Assembly (NCBI GenBank): GCA_036245805.1
Contig: BTRK01000003.1
Location: 20,301,292-20,365,291, forward strand
Direction: 5' to 3'
DNA length: 64,000 bases
Source: Pristionchus mayeri
Taxonomy: Eukaryota > Nematoda > Chromadorea > Rhabditida > Neodiplogasteridae
The notes under the pieces were generated by a model. The model saw only the letters and a program-made list of their open reading frames with translations, was not told where the DNA came from and did no database searches. Positions 1-11,166 of the stretch are shown here, piece by piece (position 1 is the first letter of the stretch; the number at the start of each line of letters is the position of its first letter). A program made the position numbers and the translations under genes.

Positions 1-21
1 CATGCTTAAATTGGGACGCAC

Positions 22-563
22 ATTGTATACGAGCATGGGAATGATGAATGGCGCTCGGAACTTCCTGCATCCAACGAGAACGAGTGAAGCGACCAGAATT
101 TCGATGATGCCCAGGATGGCCTGCATGATCGGATCTTCACTCGGTTACTGTTTTCTACCGAACTGTCACTCAACATTTCGAAATATGACTACTCATTTTT
201 CTCAAAAATTACATTATTAGTCACACTATTTTCGAGGAAGAACTATGTAGTTCCATTTGTCTTCACAATAATCAGTTGTTGTCCATGAGGAATTCGTACA
301 AATGAATCTCGAACCGCGAAAATCCTCGCTCCGATGGGCTTATTTCCATCTCCGGGAATGACAGCATAAGTGATCGGAGGGATGGAGAAGATGATCATGA
401 GCACTGCCACTATCTGCGCCCCCGTCTGCAATTTATGCTCTTTATTTTTTTAAATGTTATTTAAAAAAAATTGTATTCGCATATAGCCTGCTCATGTGAA
501 ATCGTGAGTGAATTTGAGACTTACCAGTATCTGGAATAGCCCACAGCAGCATCGGTTCAACAT
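22..563 (-). CDS. Small four-helix membrane protein, copy 1 (runs off left edge)
   Basis: Three exons are visible on the minus strand: 525-563, 315-425 and 22-120, all in phase 0; the last two exons lie beyond the left edge. The first exon encodes MLNRCCCGLFQIL, a Cys-rich start followed by a hydrophobic helix (TGAQIVAVLMIIF) and then EILVASLVLVGC, so at least two membrane spans are present. Exon lengths of 111 and 99 bp match copy 2 at 1289-2515 exactly, which fixes the acceptor at 121. An upstream in-frame ATG exists but overlaps the TATA box, so I start at 563. The family resembles small nematode multi-pass proteins; I do not know its function. Confidence 0.7.
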
Positions 564-631
564 GCTGACTACAAGGAAGGAATGGACGGAACTCCCTCGA
601 CGACTACTCGATTCTGCCCCCTCGATGTCCA

Positions 632-637
632 TTTATA
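632..637 (-). promoter_or_regulatory. TATA box of membrane protein copy 1
   Basis: TATAAA read on the minus strand, 69 bp upstream of the chosen start codon. The same element sits at 2590-2595 before the paralogue, inside a conserved stretch that would otherwise be read as an N-terminal extension. Confidence 0.45.
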
Positions 638-640
638 GAA

Positions 641-1288
641 GGGTGAGATATCAGAGAGGGAAGACTCAACAGAGTGAGTAACTTTTGAAATGTTGAGTCA
701 GACAATAAAATAGAGAATGGAACAACATTCGCTGAAAGAATAATTTTATGATATCGATATTCTGGTATTAGGAAATCGGTTACTCGAGATTATTCATGGT
801 TTTGAACGTCTCTATTCTCGCAATCCCTTAGTAATATCAGATTAATTTTTAAGTCCCTCTTCTTGAGCGGCTCCTTTATCACATATCTTTCCATATACGA
901 CTTCGGTTTCCTCTCAACAAACTTTATTTTTTTCTTGTTTGCAATGAAAATATATCTGATAGTAAATTCAATGGTTGCTCAAGCTGCTTTTAATCATGAT
1001 ATTATTAAAAAATAATACTCTTGTACAGTATTTCATACTTGATGCAAACTCAACTTCTGATAAAAACCTTTATTACATATCGTCATTTTGAGTTCACTCA
1101 GTTGTAGCTCAAAATAACGATAAAGTGTTGTGATGATATTTTAACATCCTCATGATTGTAGGGTGACGAGTGCATGATTATCTCTTTTTTTAAATGAAGC
1201 TCTTTCCATTGCCCTGCACTCTTTCATCATATATCATCGTACAGTGTTGGGCTGCAAGAAGGCAATTACGGGGAACGATCTCCTTCTA
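641..1288. other. AT-rich intergenic DNA
   Basis: Between the promoter of copy 1 and the end of copy 2. I see no open frame with splice sites, no repeat arms and no RNA gene here. Confidence 0.5.
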
Positions 1289-2515
1289 CTACCGCTCCAA
1301 TTCTCTCAGATATTTGTAGCAGTTCTTGAATATGGTGAGGAACCAGAGATGAATGACGAAGGAAATCACGACGGCGATTATCACAGGAGCAAGGGCGTCT
1401 GGAATACAAAATTAATCAGTTTTGTAAATTTAAAAACTAATTTCAACCTTTATCTTTCGTATCTCTGGTCATCAAGACCACAGTGGAAATGATAGCCGCA
1501 ACGTGGAGAACAAGAAGAAGAACCTGAATATTCATTCTTGCTCTCTCAATTAATTTTTCATCGTGTAATCAATAACAACTCTATCATGTGATACGGGGAA
1601 TCCCTATGTGTGATACAGTCTTGTGTTCGGGCTTATTTATATTGCGTTTCAAAATTTCTATTGTAAACAATAACAATAATAAGGAACGAACGAAGTAGAC
1701 GAGCGATGGAATGATGCACAATGATCGTAACTGTCTGCATCCAACAATCGCGAGGGCTGCGACCAAGATTTGGACGACGCTCTCGGAGGTCTGAGTAGCG
1801 TCCAACCTCTTTCACGCATTCAATAGATCTGTTTTTTTCGCCGTTATTTCCAGTTCTTGTCACATTTATAAATAGCTATGATTGCAGATACAAAACAATT
1901 GTATGTGATTTTGGAGACGCAATCCAAACTCTGAATGTAATGCGTTGTACAAAACGGGCTCGGCATGCAGGTTTCACATTTTAAAATGACGATTGAATAC
2001 GAAGTCAAAACAACTTCAAGTGCCGTTTTGTCATCACTAGTACAAACCCATGTAATTCTCGCTGCGATGGGCACTTGTCCATTATTTTGAACGATGGCGA
2101 AGACAATGAGAGGGATCGCAAAGACGACCAGGAGAACAGCCACGATCTGCGCCCCAGTCTGCAATTTCAAGCATTTCTATATTGTTGTCCTACATTGCCT
2201 ACATTCATCCTACATTCCTCCAATTCCTCCACATCAACATTCTACACATCTACACACATCTATATCCATTTCATCCATCCTACATTGTTGAATTCACAAA
2301 TATTATTTTTCAGGAATTCGATGCATTCAGCGATTCGTAATTATGCTCATAATTTGGGGTTCCAATTTGTAAGGAATGATTAATGATCGACTTGGAAGAG
2401 ACATTGATCCGGTTTGCCTCAACTCACCTTTATAAATCAAGGCCTTACATATGCTTTTAGATAGAGGTGGGATGAAGTTTACCAGTATGTGACAGCAGCA
2501 ACATCTGTTCCTCAT
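1289..2515 (-). CDS. Small four-helix membrane protein, copy 2
   Basis: Five exons (2483-2515, 2048-2158, 1692-1790, 1448-1523, 1289-1398) join in consistent phase to 142 residues. The N-terminus is MRNRCCCCHIL, followed by four hydrophobic segments: about residues 12-38 (TGAQIVAVLLVVFAIPLIVF), 54-80 (VQILVAALAIVGC), 82-100 (VLLLVLHVAAIIST) and 110-128 (APVIIAVVISFVIHLWFL), with a basic tail ending RELER. It is the tandem paralogue of the gene at the left edge. A short four-helix protein with a Cys cluster in front suggests a palmitoylated or Cys-anchored membrane protein, but that is inference. Confidence 0.75.
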
Positions 2516-2589
2516 TACGACGATGAAGGAATAGACGGAATGGACGGAACTCCCTCGACTAATACTCGATTCCGCCCCTTCGAGGTCCA

Positions 2590-2595
2590 TTTATA
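2590..2595 (-). promoter_or_regulatory. TATA box of membrane protein copy 2
   Basis: TATAAA on the minus strand, 75 bp upstream of the start codon at 2515, in the same position as in copy 1. Confidence 0.45.
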
Positions 2596-2835
2596 GACGA
2601 GTGAGGCAGAGTCAATATATGTGAGTATATGTTGAAATGTTGAATCAGACCTGATAAGAAAGAACGTAAAAACACCTTGCAGAGAAGGTGAGTGTCGCTT
2701 TAGTCACAGGAGCAGTATATGTGGGGTAAAGAACCCCTTTTGTCAATCGCATCTGTTCAGATTGGATGTTTTCATAAATTTATTTGTTTTTATAAGGTTT
2801 ATTGGATACAATACAGTTATTTTGTGAATACTTCA

Positions 2836-4365
2836 TCATGAATCGGGGAACATGGCGCTCCGGAGTGTCATTCCTCCATTCGCAGTGAGGATGTGACCGA
2901 TGAGAATCTCCGATTGTGAACGATCAGCCAGGAAGAGGATTAGCTGAAAGACTCATTCAGGAATTATTCGTTGCTTTATAGGACCTGTGTCAATTAAAAC
3001 AGCTCATATAAAATATGTGAGATAAGAACCAGTCAAACCTTGGCAATATCCTCGGGAACTCCCATTCTCGGGAACTCCCAGGAATCATCGCATCCATTGT
3101 TTGGTACAACTGAAGGAGTATTTCGGAAACTGGGATTTCAATTATCGATTGGCGTACCTTCGCCTGTTCTTCTTTCGATGCACCCGAGTTAACGATGACG
3201 TTGGTTTGGACGGGGCCCGGGCTGAAATTGTACATCGTAAGCAGGAAGGCGTGGCCTATTCATCATCGAAGTAGGAAATCCTCACTTGACTGAGTTCACT
3301 CTGATTCCCTTCTTGATCAGACTTCCTGCCATCTGGACGGTAATTTGGTCAAGGGCCGACTTGGATGCGGCGTAGAACGGCATCTGAAACACCCCAAAGT
3401 AGTTTTAAAATTTATGAATCAATATTTCCAAAGGAATGCTGTTTTGCTAAATTTGAGAGTAATTAAAACAATAATATCACCAATCGCTTACCTGGGACAG
3501 CTGATGAAAAGCGACGATAGAGGAAGCGTTGACGATGGCTCCTTTCGTCTTCTCGAGGTGGGGCACAGCGAGTTTAGAGAGGCGAAGCACTCTGCAAATT
3601 ATTTGTTTTCAGTCCTTTCCCAAAAACAATTGCATCGACTCTCTAACTACTTACTGTCTAACATTGAGATCGATCAGATCGTCGAACTCAGACACTGGAA
3701 TTTCCAGAATTAGCTTGGCGAAATTGGCATACGAAGCTCCGCCAGCATTGTTTACCTGAATGCGAGAATTTCTCAAGAGAGTACGGCATTCTGCAGGAGG
3801 ATGGCGTGAGGAGAGATGGAACAGGTAAAGGCAGACTACTCTCTTATTTATATGCCCTCTCGCTAGTGGTTCTTGGAGGGAATATTGCTGGCATTATACC
3901 AAGAAACTCGCAGTATTACAGACGATAACAAAGATCACCAAGACATCGAGTCTTCCGAACTTGTTCACTGTAGCTGAGATCAGACGCTCAGAGAAGGACT
4001 CGTGTCAGTGATTTCTCCCAGAATCTGAAGTAAATTTGTTCGTTATAAGCTCCATCTGTACATTTTCAAACCTCAAGAATCTCATCTTCCTTAGCGCCAG
4101 CTTCCTTGCACAGCCGCTTCGTCTCCTACATATATCTTAATTATGTTCTGATTCAACTCCAATTCACCTCGAGGGAGGCAGCATTTCTGCCTGTGATTGT
4201 CACTTTTGAGCCCTGTTTTGCGAAGAGAACAGCCGTGCCTCTGCCGATGCCGTTGGATGAACCTGAGATGAAAATGTAAAATATAAATGCGTTAAAATAT
4301 AAAGATTAATCAGAAAAGATCATCGTACCAGTTACGATGACCACTTTGCCTGCGAAAAAACTCAT
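2836..4365 (-). pseudogene. Short-chain dehydrogenase/reductase (SDR), frameshifted copy
   Basis: Exon-for-exon paralogue of the intact SDR at 4935-7742. It keeps the cofactor motif TGSSNGIG, the NNAG motif, the YAASK catalytic pair and NPGPV. Two frame breaks are visible. In exon 4 (around 3990) there are two extra bases in GACACGAG compared with the frame of the intact copy. In the exon at 3039-3109 a near-repeat of CTCGGGAACTCCCA leaves 71 bp instead of 66. The two shifts do not cancel, so I call a pseudogene; sequencing error could make the first break but is a less likely cause of the second. The final exon still ends in-frame with FPDS and a stop. Confidence 0.75.
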
Positions 4366-4419
4366 GTTTAGAATGAAAAATGAATTAGGACGATGTTGCA
4401 ATATGTTGTCCCCACCAGC

Positions 4420-4425
4420 TTTATA
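4420..4425 (-). promoter_or_regulatory. TATA box of the SDR pseudogene
   Basis: TATAAA on the minus strand, 55 bp before the ATG at 4365; the intact paralogue has the same element at the same distance. Confidence 0.4.
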
Positions 4426-4934
4426 AGTCACCCTTGGTAAGCAAACAGCATGACAAACCTCAATGGCCGTTTTCTCCCTCCCGCAGTCTCCCTCTCGCTC
4501 CCGTGTACATAAAATAACAACATAGAACAGTCACTAACTCAGCACACACTTCTGCTTTGTGGCCAAACGAAACTACGAATTAAGCCAGAGTTCAAAATAT
4601 CTATGCATAGATCTTTTCAATTACCATTTAATAGTCAGTTATGTACTAGAATTCGATACATGTGCATCCTTCCGATTCTGATAAATCAATCACTTTCTCC
4701 CATTTCGAAGTACTCTTGTTATAGTTGCATGGTCATTCACAACGGGATTCTTATTATTCAGGCCAGAAGAATGATTGCTCCTTTTTTTCTAAAATGTCGT
4801 TTCTTCTTCGATTGTCTGCTCCTTCTTATTATGTTTAGGATCTACAGTGATAATGGCTTTATATTTTTTGAGAACGAATATTTGTGATATCTATGTATTC
4901 AGAAAAAATTTTACGTTTATTGAGGATGCGTGAT
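4426..4934. other. Intergenic DNA between the two SDR copies
   Basis: About 500 bp with one plus-strand open frame (4603-4887) that has no splice partners or recognisable motif. I see nothing else. Confidence 0.45.
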
Positions 4935-7742
4935 TCAGGAATCGGGGAACATGGTGCTCTTGAGTGTGAGTCCTCCATCAGCTCTCACTATGAGACCAAT
5001 GAGAATCTCCGATTGAGTACGATCCGCCAGGAAGAGGATTACCTGAAAGACAGGATTTCATAAGAGTTCAAGGGAAAAAATTTCTACACCTTTCCGATGT
5101 CCTCGGGAATTCCGACTCTCCCGAGAGGAATGAGCGGCTTCATGCCTTCGAATAACTGAAAGAAGGGATTAGGAGATGATATTAGATAATATTTCAATAA
5201 TATTTTGAAATATAAATAAAACCTTGTCCTGTTCCTCCTGTGAGGCGCCGGAACTCACGATCGCATTCGTCTTCACTGGGCCGGGACTAAACTATTCGAG
5301 AATGAATGGCGATTATGGTCGTTTGATAGTTTGTTCAATGAATGTTTGCACTTATTTGTTTTAAGAGAGTATCATGCAACACTCACTTGACTGAGTTCAC
5401 TCTGATCCCCTTCTTGATCAGACTTCCCGCCATTTGGATTGTGATCTGGTCAAGGGCTGCCTTGGCAGCGGCGTAGCACGGCATCTGTGAAGCTTTTCAA
5501 TATTGTTTTTCCCAAAACCTTGTACAACTCCCATCCTTGCATGAAACGAAAATCGATGTAGAAAAGTGACGAAGAATACGTTGAGATTTCATACCGCAGA
5601 TAGGTGGTGAAAAGCGACGATGGAAGATACGTTGACGATGGCTCCATTTGTCTTCTCGAGATGGGGAACTGCCAACTTCGAGAGACGAACCACCCTGAAC
5701 AGCAGTATTATTATTATTGTGCCATTCCAAACATAAAAATGCGTACTGCTTCACGTTGAGCTCTATCATATCGTCGAATTCCGAGGATGGAGTATCGAGG
5801 AGTGTCTTGCCGTAGTTTGCGTACGAGGACTGAGCTCCTCCTCCGGCGTTGTTCACCTGATGAGGAAGATCCTTTCCTCAAGTTGATGAAGTGCTTACCA
5901 AGACGTCGATTTGTCCGAACTTGTCTACGGTAGCGGAGATCAATCGATCCGCAAATGACTCATTGGTGATATCTCCGAGAACCTGGAAAAACTAGTTTGA
6001 GTTCAATATCGCTCTGAGTTAGGAATGGCGGAAAGAGATCGCGTACCTCCAGAATATCTCCTTCCTTCGTTCCCGCTTCCATGCACTGCCGTTTAGTCTC
6101 CTGCAAATGCACGAAATAATTGCAAATCAATATTTACTGTAAAATTGAAATTCACCTCGAGGGAGGCAGCATTTCTGCCCGTGATTGTCACTTTCGCTCC
6201 CTCCCTTGCAAAGAGAACAGCCGTGCCTCTACCGATGCCATTAGAGGAACCTGAGAAGGAGGACGTAGATAGCTCCCACACTCCTTCCTCTCCCTAGCAC
6301 ATGTACTATTGGGGTGTCCGGAAAGTTCGTATAATTTTTTGTTTTTATTTTTTATTCAATGCTTTACAATTCTCAGTGACCAATGTATGCCCCCTTCTTT
6401 CTCACTACCTCCCTCCAGCGATTGGGCAGGGTCTCGATTCCTCTCTTCCAGAATGCGGGTTTCTTCGAGACCGCCCAGTTCACGAAAGCCCTCACAACTT
6501 CATCTCGATTCTTGAACTTCTTTCCTTTGCAGAAGTCAGAGAGAGAGCGGAAGCAGAGGTAGTCGCATGGGGAGAGATCCGGGGAATACGGTGGATGGGG
6601 AATCCTCTCGATCTTCAGCTCGTCCATTTTCTTCTGGGTCATCTTCGCTCGATGTGGGCGAGCATTGTCAATCAGAAGAAGAATTTTGCCCTGGTTCAGG
6701 AGTCTGGGAGGGACTCTGATCGCGACATCTTCCAGTTGTTTAGAGAAGAGGTCGCCATTGATGCTGGTGCCAGGGGCGAGGATCTCCCAGTAGATGGGAC
6801 CGAGCACTGAGAAGAAGAAGCAGAGGAGTTCCTTCTTTCCGTGCTCTTCCTTCTTCGGGACGGGCGTGGGCTTCTCATCTGCATCCACCCATTGCAGTCC
6901 CCTCACAGGGTTATCGTACGTGATCCACTTCTCATCTGTAGCGAGGATGGAATTGACCCATCGAAGATTGGATCTACGATGGAGTAATTCCCGACAGACT
7001 TGAACACGATTTTTCAGCTGTTCGGGGGAGAGGTCATGGGGAATCACTTGTGGGAGTTTCGGCTTCTTCCCAGATCGATGGAGGATATCGGACACCGTTG
7101 ATCTGGGAGTACCAGTATCCTTCTTCAACTCACGCACACTGGCCATGGGCTTGCGTTTCAGTGTGCGGAGAACGAGAGGCTGATCGAGGGAGGGAGGGCG
7201 TCCAGAGCGGGGTTGACCATCGAGAGCAAACTCCCCTTTCTTGAAGCGGGAGAACCACTTATAGCGGAAGGGTATGGAGGGGGCGTCAGCTCCTTCCGAC
7301 TGGGCCAGGGCAGAGTGGGCCTCCTTCACGGATCGGCCAAGACGGTAGTAATGAAGTAAAACTGCTCGGAGGTAGAGATGGGAGTCCATCACAAGAATCA
7401 ATGTAGCAACTAGGAAACTGATTAAATCCTCTCACTACTCAACGTCAGAATGATGCAATACATTGTTGACAAACAGATTGCGCAATCACTGCATTTGATC
7501 GCGAACTGACTTTTTTCCGAAGCATTATACGAACTTTCCGGACACCCCAATATTTGCAGCACTTTTCTTGCTTTTTTAAACATGCATAACCCATTCGCAA
7601 GATTATACGAAAAGTAGAGATCGAATGAGATGAAAATCAAGAGTTTTCTTACATTTAGTTAGCAAAAAGTACCGAAAAATCTTCAATTGATCACAGTGCA
7701 CGTACCAGTTACTACTACCACTTTGCCTGCGAAAAAGCCCAT
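4935..7742 (-). CDS. Short-chain dehydrogenase/reductase, intact
   Basis: Ten exons (7706-7742, 6156-6250, 6047-6100, 5899-5982, 5747-5856, 5595-5694, 5387-5484, 5223-5286, 5090-5155, 4935-5042) join without a phase error to 271 residues, the usual length of classical SDR enzymes. Motifs: TGSSNGIG at 12-19 for NAD(P) binding, N92-N-A-G95, N124, catalytic Ser151, Tyr164 and Lys168 (YAAAK), NPG at 193-195. It would oxidise or reduce a small alcohol or ketone with NAD(P)(H); substrate unknown. There is no signal peptide, so it is probably cytosolic. Intron 1 (6251-7705) is 1.45 kb because a mariner sits in it; the paralogue has 66 bp there. Its transcript must splice past the transposon. Confidence 0.88.
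6309..7550 (-). mobile_element. mariner element, copy 1
   Basis: 1242 bp with 27 bp terminal inverted repeats (TTGGGGTGTCCGGAAAGTTC...) flanked by TA on both sides (6307-6308 and 7551-7552). It carries one intronless transposase gene on the minus strand. The arms appear identical over the 27 bp. It is inserted in intron 1 of the intact SDR gene in the same orientation. A second copy lies at 40037-41279. Confidence 0.93.
6373..7389 (-). CDS. mariner transposase (D34D)
   Basis: Single open frame of 338 residues from the first ATG (7389). The N-terminal half has the paired helix-turn-helix region with the linker motif RSGRPPSL. The catalytic core shows ATDEKW (first Asp), LLLIDNARPH (second Asp) and SPDLSPCDYL (third Asp), with 34 residues between the second and third, which is the mariner signature. 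It cuts and pastes elements with matching terminal repeats at TA. The frame is intact and may be active. Confidence 0.93.
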   Translation of the reverse strand: MDSHLYLRAVLLHYYRLGRSVKEAHSALAQSEGADAPSIPFRYKWFSRFKKGEFALDGQPRSGRPPSLDQPLVLRTLKRKPMASVRELKKDTGTPRSTVSDILHRSGKKPKLPQVIPHDLSPEQLKNRVQVCRELLHRRSNLRWVNSILATDEKWITYDNPVRGLQWVDADEKPTPVPKKEEHGKKELLCFFFSVLGPIYWEILAPGTSINGDLFSKQLEDVAIRVPPRLLNQGKILLLIDNARPHRAKMTQKKMDELKIERIPHPPYSPDLSPCDYLCFRSLSDFCKGKKFKNRDEVVRAFVNWAVSKKPAFWKRGIETLPNRWREVVRKKGAYIGH

Positions 7743-7794
7743 TCTGAACAACGAAGGAGGATTCGAGATGTTTGGACGGCATTCCGCACTCCGT

Positions 7795-7800
7795 TTTATA
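7795..7800 (-). promoter_or_regulatory. TATA box of the intact SDR gene
   Basis: TATAAA on the minus strand, 53 bp before the ATG at 7742. Confidence 0.45.
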
Positions 7801-8138
7801 CTACCCGCAGTACCCAACATTGTGCAATCTGCTCCCCTTTCCCTACTTCTCTTCTTTCTCGCTAATCTCTCGTCCCTGCTTACGTAGGAGCACAATAATA
7901 ACAAACTTTGAGCACATTCCTCTAATTTATTGCTCTGCTAACGCCGAGATGCGTCAATGTTGAAAAGGAAATACATTCGTAAATAACGTTTATTGAGAAG
8001 TCGAACAACAAGCAAAACTGCGATTCAACAGTCAATTGGCCGTACAAAATTAGCCCAAGAATCGAAATAGCAAGTAATCAATCGAGCAAACAAAACAACG
8101 TGATGTTATTTTCATAAGAAAGGGTTCTCTCATTGTTA
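7801..8138. other. Intergenic DNA
   Basis: Between the SDR promoter and the stop codon of F-box gene F1. No gene or repeat seen. Confidence 0.45.
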
Positions 8139-10912
8139 TCAATGCTTGACGATGAGCAAAGTGCGAAATGCACTAGAATCAGCGGATTTGATTAACATCT
8201 GAGTATTATCTTCTCTGAAGAAAAGCGATTTGCCGGCAATCTCGAATCTCAAATTGGGCATCGATATCAGCTCTTCGGCAATAGAGTTCGGTACATTCAC
8301 GGATACAAAGTTCGAGGGAGATTGACAGACAATCTGAATGAAGTATTTTAAGGTTAAATTCCGTTATGTATTCCCTACCTTAAATGCTTCGATAATTCCC
8401 TTTGCCGTACAGATTCCTCTGCCCAACTCAGCTCGATTGGTGTGAGAGACGATATGGAGAAGAGTAGGGTCGTCAATCAGACATTCTTCTGGCGAGAAAT
8501 CGACATTCTGAACAAAAATAATTGCGAAATGGATAAAACTCATGTTAGATGAAAAGTCATTCTAGTTGAGATACCAACCGTGAACGAGCGACCGTTCACT
8601 CGGAATTCGTAAATTCTGGGCAGCGTCATTAACCATTCCCGAGTTTGGTTCAAATCGAAAGCTGCTTTATGGCTATCCAACTTGATATCGACTTGAACTG
8701 CCTCCATGTTTCGATTTCTCATTAGAGAAGATAGGAAACTGTAAAACAGAAGTAATGATTTGACAGAGAATTATGGGCGGTAGGGCGATATTTCTAAATG
8801 GAATTGCGCGAAGTCGTACTAACTTCACACAATATGAAAATCTAAAGGAGAGTTTAAGGCAATAGGATATGATCAAGCGCCTAATTGCTGAAAACACTCA
8901 CTTGAATGCACACCTGCTCGCAATAGAAGAATAACCAAACCGGAAGAAATGGATGGACATTTGATCATATGTGACACTCTTAAGGATATTCGATATAATT
9001 CCAATCATCGCTTCATCGTGATGGCCGCAATTGTACTGCAATTGTTTACATATTTATGAATTTTAGTTCATTCCCACTTGTAAACTTCATGTATTATATA
9101 ATATAATAAATCAATTATCGAACTTTCTCACATAAATTCTTAGAAGAGTTGTCTTGGCCTTTCTGAACAGACGCAAATTGTGAGGAGTCTCTCGGATAGG
9201 ATTATCGAATATACCGCCGATTTTATATTCAATATCACGTCCCTTGCCTAATATTTGTGGTTGTATCGTCTGAAATTAGCACATAAATAAAACAATTGAA
9301 TAGTGAATTTTCTTTGAATTGTTTTTTTCGAAAAAGATTATATTAGGTTGGAACAGTTTTGCACGATTTCGACCATGAAGTTTGAAATCGCTTAAAAGGC
9401 TTCACTTTAAATGGGCCGATCTAACCGGATAGCATATATTTAGGGACTATTTGTACAATATATCCGCTACTTCGAATCGAATCCTGCTCTGAGGGTTGGC
9501 GAAAAAAATCAGGTTTCGTTAAATGTGAAATTTTTGAGTGACATGGACATTTGTTTGCCGCGCTCCTATTCTGAGAGGAAAACTCATTGTATAATATCAC
9601 ATAGTGGAGTGAAAAGCCCGTTGGCTGTTCTCTCTAAAACCATGTAGGATCTAGTGGTTGCTTCAATTTAGCAAGGTTTACAGGCCATTAAATTCCAAGA
9701 TTCGCGAGGTAACGTTACTCAATGAATCGCTTTTCTTGCTTCGCCAATCAATCATACTGGCTTGATCTTAAGTGCTTTTACATGTACTACCGTGGGACTT
9801 TATAACATAATGGAATGCTGGAGCATACCCTTTTCCACTCCAATAAAATTTATATTTTCAGAAATTTTGAATCATGGTAATCAAAGCCAAAATTTTGAAA
9901 TTCGGTGTACATAGTTCGAGTCGATCTCCTCGAAAGGAATCTATCACCTGACTCGGCCAAGCCAAAAACTGATAGAGTAAGAGTTGCTTGTTCAGTTAAC
10001 CATATAAAGTCTCAGCTTCATTTTATGCTGGAAACATGACATTCATGGAAACATCAATTTCGACTCTCTAATATCAGTATCTGAGTATGCAATATTGCAT
10101 TTTTAAATAGAAGCATTGTATGTCCACAAGAAAATAATTGTGAGCTTTCCATGGAAGGAACTTAAAGTTTACATGCATTTGAGATCGATAGGCTTACGGC
10201 TACGGCTATGCGGTGAAGACAAATAATTCAGACCAAGCTTTGACGCGAGATCAAAAATTACGCCATTTGTGGCAATAACCATTTTCATACTATTTTAAGA
10301 TGTCTGTTCATCACACTCTCCAAATACACCTTGATATTTGTATTATCATCGATGCCCATAGAGTGCAGACCCCAAAATTATGTAGTTTAGTTCTCAAATG
10401 TTGTAAATTTGAGTTTAAAATGCCGCCACAATATGAAATGGTATGGGTAATACTAATGTGTGATAGAAAGAGTATCCAAGCCCTCAACGAATACATGAAA
10501 CAAAATTAAATAATTTTGTAAATAAAGGACAGAGTATGCTGGAAACAAAAATTTGAAAATCGCGCAAAACTTTTGTTCCAACCTGATACTAACCGTATCG
10601 ACCACAATTCTATCAAATGTTTTCTTGCCCAATTCGAAGTCGATGGTTCTCAATTTCTTGCATGTCTTGCTCAGGGGAACTCGCTCCTCAGTTGTAAGAT
10701 TGTACAGGATATCGAACAAAACGATGTCCGGAAGAGAAGTGAGGTTTACCTGCAAGTATTTATGGAATGAATTTTAATAAATTTTACAAACACAAAAACA
10801 AAACCAAATGAAAAAATTATGTAAAACACACCTCTCTGGATTGATCACATGAGTGAATTTTTCTCATTTTCACTTCCATATTCTCACTGTTGTCAACAAA
10901 AAGTCTCTTCAT
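8139..10912 (-). CDS. F-box protein F1
   Basis: Seven exons (10832-10912, 10594-10749, 9132-9269, 8902-9035, 8579-8738, 8379-8507, 8139-8333) give 330 residues in consistent phase. Residues 30-70 are an F-box (LTSLPDIVLFDILYNLTTEE, then RVPLSKTCKKLRTIDF), which would bind Skp1 and present substrates to an SCF ubiquitin ligase. The C-terminal 250 residues are a nematode-type substrate region shared with F2-F4 here (for example PEECLIDD, SHTNRAELGRGIC, VCQSPSNFVSV). Exon 1 encodes MKRLFVDNSENM, shared with F3. Intron 2 is swollen to 1.3 kb by a transposon-like element. It is divergently arranged with the TAZ gene at 11167. Confidence 0.85.
9343..10586. mobile_element. Non-autonomous TA-flanked element, copy 1
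   Basis: 1244 bp with inverted ends TTAGGTTGGAACA... (left) and TCAGGTTGGAACAAAAGTTT (right, read inward), flanked by TA at 9341-9342 and 10587-10588. No transposase frame is present, only short open frames that occur in both copies by homology. The ends look mariner-like. The second copy is at 19747-21011, with many substitutions between them, so both are old. This copy sits in intron 2 of F1, 5 bases inside the donor site. Confidence 0.8.
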
Positions 10913-11166
10913 AGCAGATGAGATCCTTTCTAGAATAACCTTATTGTAGAATTGGACATCGTTTCGTGAATAAAAGATAGAGAGGTTGGAGAGTGAAAGA
11001 TAGATGGTGAATGAAGAGAATAATCAAGTATGACTATTATAAATATCAGGAAATTAATGAACAGGAGAAATGAATGGTGAGGAATTCTGAATAGATTGAA
11101 TTGCTCACTCCTTCCTCTAGCATTCCTCCCTACTCACTCGCCCCTGTGGCATCCCTCCAAGACTGG

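Noticed and set aside
2..220. Plus-strand open frame at the left edge
   Set aside because: It is the antisense of exon 3 of the minus-strand membrane protein gene.
243..431. Single-exon gene starting inside the intron of membrane protein copy 1
   Set aside because: The apparent start lies at the acceptor; it is exon 2 of the spliced gene.
6301..6810. Long plus-strand open frame over the mariner (also 39966-40538)
   Set aside because: Antisense shadow of the transposase gene, repeated only because the transposon is repeated.
10300..10509. Conserved 69-70 codon frame present in both copies of the TA-flanked element (also 20722-20934)
   Set aside because: Conservation is explained by the two copies being homologous DNA; the frame has no transposase or other known motif and starts and ends without signals.
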